From contig CAJJDP010000062.1 in NCBI GenBank assembly GCA_905182995.1, forward strand, positions 434,001 through 498,000: a stretch of DNA of 64,000 nt, read 5' to 3'. Shown here in pieces: positions 63,937 through 64,000 of the stretch (position 1 is its first letter; each line of letters starts with the position of its first letter). Below the pieces are notes generated by a model, which saw nothing but the letters and a program-made list of their open reading frames with translations, ran no database searches and was not told where the DNA came from. The stretch is from Paramecium octaurelia. Its lineage: Eukaryota; Ciliophora; Oligohymenophorea; Peniculida; Parameciidae. Made by a program: the position numbers and the translations under genes.

Positions 63937-64000
63937 TATTATAAGTACCAGAGATTATGATAAAACAATAATAATTTATTTTTTGAAAAATAATTTGATA

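Overview
The window is macronuclear-type DNA of a ciliate that looks like Paramecium. Long frames read through TAA and TAG, which fall at glutamine positions, and end only at TGA. Nearly every multi-exon gene is broken by GT..AG introns of about 19-38 nt. The sequence is AT-rich, gene-dense and made of single-gene units on both strands. A standard-code reading hides most genes. All models here were made by reading with TGA as the only stop and testing that splicing keeps one frame; the total coding lengths come out divisible by three.

Layout. 1-16000: a partial D-Ala-D-Ala carboxypeptidase (peptidase S11), a helical and probably mitochondrial protein, an IQ/MORN protein, a 1315-aa coiled-coil protein, two uncharacterised proteins, an SF-assemblin and an EF-hand protein. 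16000-29100: two small unknown genes, a PP6-type phosphatase, a CK1-family pseudokinase, an SPX-EXS (XPR1/SYG1-like) phosphate transporter with a Nudix gene 22 bp away, small hypotheticals, a theta-like GST and ribosomal protein eS30. 29200-40800: a decayed RING gene, two coiled-coil genes (one with an EF-hand), an intronless 1685-aa membrane protein and a TPR protein. 41000-48000: two inverted paralogs of a secreted protein flank a ubiquilin, a RING-H2 gene and a divergent MCM-like (MCMDC2-type) gene. 48196-50794: a 1299-bp block present twice around a single N, almost surely an assembly artefact. 50700-63260: a protein of about nine 245-bp intron-bearing repeats, a 3023-aa NACHT/WD40 protein and a divergent 79-aa gene. 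63300-63940: a decayed gene.

There is no operon logic. Themes are cilia and cytoskeleton (SF-assemblin, coiled coils, EF-hand, MORN/IQ), phosphate and signalling (SPX-EXS, Nudix, PP6, CK1-like) and ubiquitin pathways (ubiquilin, RING-H2, RING pseudogene). The most unusual items are the bacterial-type S11 peptidase, the NLR-like NACHT/WD40 giant, the CK1 pseudokinase, the tandem exon-intron repeat gene and several frames that stay protein-like across in-frame TGA codons. I saw no tRNA, rRNA, CRISPR array, telomere repeat, transposon or virus-like element.
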